The position numbers and the translations under genes are program-made. Shown here piece after piece: positions 61,167 to 64,000 of a DNA stretch of 64,000 nt (position 1 is its first letter; the number at the start of each line of letters is the position of its first letter). The DNA lies in the NCBI GenBank assembly GCA_963971405.1, contig OZ020490.1:15959464-16023463 (forward strand), given 5' to 3'. The notes beneath the pieces are model-generated. The model saw only the letters and a program-made list of their open reading frames with translations. It was not told where the DNA came from and searched no databases. The DNA comes from Psococerastis gibbosa. Taxonomy: Eukaryota > Arthropoda > Insecta > Psocodea > Psocidae.

Positions 61167-61878
61167 TTCATCATTAAGTACTTGTTTGTGGTGTCTTGAA
61201 AGTATTGCAAAATTTGGCATATAGTTAACAAACTATAACCTCTCAACCATCTTACTGTTGTAATGATAGGGGAACTACGCTATCTTATCTGGATCTATCT
61301 TGAACTAATATTTAGCGCTACATTGCCAGTTATCTTATGGAAACGGGTGGGGCTGTATTGCATTGCAGGCATGTATTTTTGACGTTCCTTCATAGCTTAG
61401 AGTACCGTGACTAATTTTTAATAATAACTTTTTTCTTTAGAGAATTCTGAAAGCTCGATGAACTACAATGTCCATGAGTTCTGGAGTACGTTACGGATAG
61501 ATCTGCATAAGGGAGGAAAAAAGCCTTAAATCATGGCTTTGCAATTTAGGAGGTAGAATTTCCTTGAATTTTTGCTAGAAATATCAAGATTGACAATCAT
61601 AACAAATTAGTTAGTGTAAGTATCAAGCTAAAAGTGTCACAGCGACCATATGACCAATAGGTCTCCCTACGTTTATTATGGCAAGTTGTAACCCGGAAGT
61701 AGAATATATAGGATATAGGATTTATACTTATTTTTTGTCCTGTATAGGCACTCACTGATTACAAATTTTACTTCAAATGCTTCTATAGGTATACTACGCC
61801 AAAATTGAATTTTACAGGACATATCCATTGTAGAACTATCATTATACGGGTTGCCTATTACAGGTTACCTATTACAGG

Positions 61879-62909
61879 ATGTTTTCTGCTCTCTTTCTTT
61901 TTACTATCGCCTTGCAAAACAGGCTTACCACTTCATATGAAGAAATCGCACCCCCGGATTGTTCACCATGCCAGTGCCTATTCCAGAAGCCAATCATCTT
62001 GCTGGATTGTCACAACGCTTCACTAACCACCGAACACTTCAAGAAGGTAAATATCTTTTGATTATTAGATTCTGGATTCTAAGATGATTCTCACTAACTT
62101 ATTACATTATTGTTCGTACCCCAAAATTAAATACTTTTTGTTTTTTATTTCAATCACTCAGCAAGTTATTAAAAATTTGGCTCTTTTAAATTGTAAAAGA
62201 CTACTTCGTGCATCATATGCTGTATATAGGTAGGCTAGTCGGATATTCTTACTTTTCGGTTTTGTAGGTAATTCCAAAAATTATATTTTACACAAAGTTT
62301 TAGTCCCCAGTGGTTTTTATGAAAGAACTAAGGTAGGTAGGTAGGTACCAAAAATTTAATATTTCCTATTATACAAGTATGATGCATGAAGTTGTCTTCT
62401 ACAACTTACTTCTACTATATCTTTAATAGCTTTAATCTTTAATAACAGGCGTTGGAGCGAATTCGCCCCCCCCCCCCGAATTCGCGGGGGCCGTAGCAGT
62501 TGGTACTCTTGGTACGTGGCACTGGTTATGGTTTTAAATTAATGCTTAGGTCAATATAAAACTTAGGTGCTAATAAAAAGCAATCGCAATGATGATATGT
62601 ACGAATAGACGCCACATATATGCATATGATAGAAAATCCCATCATTCGATGGGTTTTACTGTAATTTATTACTTTTTTATTATGCAGATCTGGGACTTTG
62701 ATTTGCATGCGACCTTTCGAAAAATGGGAGATTTTGCATTCTACATGTTTCCCACGAGAAAAAGACTGCTCAGCGTCGAACTCAACGTAATCGAGTCAGA
62801 TATCTCCAGTCTGGACCTAACCGGATATGACAATTTGAGGATACTAACAATTGAAAACAGTCGAATCGATGGAGACAAATCAGTTATGGAAGTCCCCACA
62901 AATTTAAAG
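61879..62909 (+). CDS. Secreted leucine-rich-repeat protein, first two exons (partial)
   Basis: Exon 1, 61879-62046 (56 codons), begins with a hydrophobic signal-like segment (FSALFLFTIAL) and then CSPCQC, the usual start of an LRR N-terminal cap. Exon 2, 62688-62909 (74 codons), contains LRR-type spacing with SLDLTGYDNLRILTIENSRI. Both exons are phase 0 with GTAAAT donors and a clean acceptor (TTATGCAG) before exon 2. No later exon was recognised before the window end, so the gene most likely continues to the right. An untranslated upstream exon is possible, because the start codon directly follows two AG-ending tracts. The family is broad (Toll-like, connectin or chaoptin-like, secreted LRR), and I cannot place it further. 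Confidence 0.65.
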
Positions 62910-64000
62910 GTAAATCACCTAATCCAACCCTAATGGGTATTTTAGCGTAACGGGGTATGGGGTAGGAAAAGCGCGGCTACCGAGCATTTTGTTGACCTTC
63001 TTGGTCTTTAAATGCCTCTTCTATCAAAGATCATCATGGCAATTTGGACCTTGGAGACTGCTGCTCTAAAAAGGGAATTCGTGCTCTTGCCAAACTACTG
63101 CCTCATTTTTTTCAACCAGAATGTTCTTCATCTGTCGGGAGCCTTCTATCTTCCCATAGATTATTATTTTAAAACTACTAGTAGTTTAAGTGTCGAAAAC
63201 ATAATAATAATAATAACTTATATTTATCTTCAAGTATACAATTACAATATAATACTTTCCTAATTTTTCAAAAGTAAAAGTCAACTAATCTCATTGCCTT
63301 TTGGTTATGATATGGGGTGCAGTCAAAACAATAATCTCATTAAGACTATAGCCGCACAGCGTCCATATTTTGTGCGGATACGAGGCTTTGTCCCGTGCGG
63401 GTTTTTACACCCCTCCCCTATTAGTTTTTTTTAATCAGCCTAATACCTGATATCTAATTATCTAATAGGCCTACCTAAGACCTGATAATCAGAAGTAGAG
63501 GTATAATCAGTATAATCACATATTCAGTTTAAGTGCCAGGGCATAGCTGGATTCACATCGTCAAAAATTGAAGTACAAAAAAAATAATGACTATCACAAT
63601 AATATTACAGGCGCCTGGGTGTGGTGTCTCAGTCTTCGAAGAATTCTAAATTAGGCCTAATTTTTCTTTCCCTCAATCGAACAAAAATTTACCAAATGTA
63701 AATGATACCTTAAATATCGTCCCGTCACGCTTATACTGCAGTAGACCTTTAACAGAATTTTAGTCCTACGCTTACAAAAGAGTACCTTTTGTATTATATT
63801 TACACCAAGGGGGGGGGGGGGGCTGCGATCCTATAGTATGCAGTGAAATGTCGCTCACCTAGAATGTTCAATTCTATCTGGTGTAAACCAAGAACTTTCG
63901 GGGTGCTGCAGCCCCCAGTCCCCCCCACCCCTGATTTACACCCATGAAGTGTGGTAGGCCTAGTGGGGAAAGAAGACAAGGCTATAACATACCGAATTGA
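62910..64000. other. Region after LRR exon 2
   Basis: Apart from the retrotransposon tail at 63003-63165 and a poly-G-anchored repeat at about 63805-63960, no exon was recognised; probably an intron of the LRR gene. Confidence 0.5.
63003..63165 (-). mobile_element. Reverse-transcriptase tail fragment
   Basis: Closely matches 32530-32700 in nucleotide sequence; the plus-strand open frame here is only its antisense. It lies after LRR exon 2. Confidence 0.55.

Larger units (their letters stand above)
53387..61878. other. Repeat-filled region between the reductase and LRR genes
   Basis: 8.5 kb without a host gene. It holds foldback elements, repeat C copies, SINE-A, MITE copies 9 and 10, retrotransposon tails and the miniature Penelope derivative listed separately. 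A small inverted repeat ('cctaaagtcagaagggcgta' at 53753 and its complement near 53952) lies just upstream of the reductase. Confidence 0.65.

Overview
The window is eukaryotic nuclear DNA, almost certainly from an arthropod and probably an insect. Coding exons are short, are bounded by GT/AG introns, and sit in visibly AT-rich DNA packed with transposable elements. A fatty acyl-CoA reductase of the kind insects carry in large numbers and a YY1/pleiohomeotic factor fit this. The species cannot be named from the sequence.

Six protein genes can be reconstructed from splice signals and protein similarity recalled from the families. Left to right: YY1/pleiohomeotic (minus, 5' three exons, running off the left edge); UFC1, the UFM1-conjugating enzyme (plus, 4 exons, complete, 171 aa); BMS1, a ribosome-biogenesis GTPase (minus, 16 exons over 16 kb, complete, 1142 aa); HSPA14, a ribosome-associated Hsp70-like protein (plus, 9 exons over 18 kb, about 478 aa); a fatty acyl-CoA reductase (minus, 7 exons recognised, 3' end unsettled); and the first two exons of a secreted leucine-rich-repeat protein (plus, unfinished). 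Two head-to-head pairs, YY1/UFC1 (208 bp between ATGs) and BMS1/HSPA14 (306 bp), suggest shared promoters. UFC1/BMS1 and HSPA14/reductase are convergent. Three of the six proteins (UFC1, BMS1, HSPA14) have ribosome-linked roles in other animals; whether that neighbourhood matters is inference.

The rest is mobile DNA, much of it nested. Introns of BMS1 and HSPA14 hold three non-LTR retrotransposons; one, at 34123-37227, has a 9-bp target-site duplication and a 765-codon open frame. A Penelope-like element with a GIY-YIG endonuclease sits immediately beside the HSPA14 exon 3 splice donor and has duplicated that donor; its inverted termini carry a hammerhead-ribozyme-like core. A 501-bp miniature of the same element lies at 60666-61166. 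A foldback MITE family with GGCGG ends and 3-bp A/T target duplications occurs at least nine times with exchangeable interiors, including one copy nested in another. There are also two tRNA-related SINE families (one copy with a 42-base A tract), a hAT-like MITE with an 8-bp duplication, several other foldback elements and many C-terminal reverse-transcriptase fragments.

No rRNA, convincing tRNA gene or CRISPR array was seen. No wholly new cellular system is evident; the most unusual material is the Penelope-like element and the modular MITE family.
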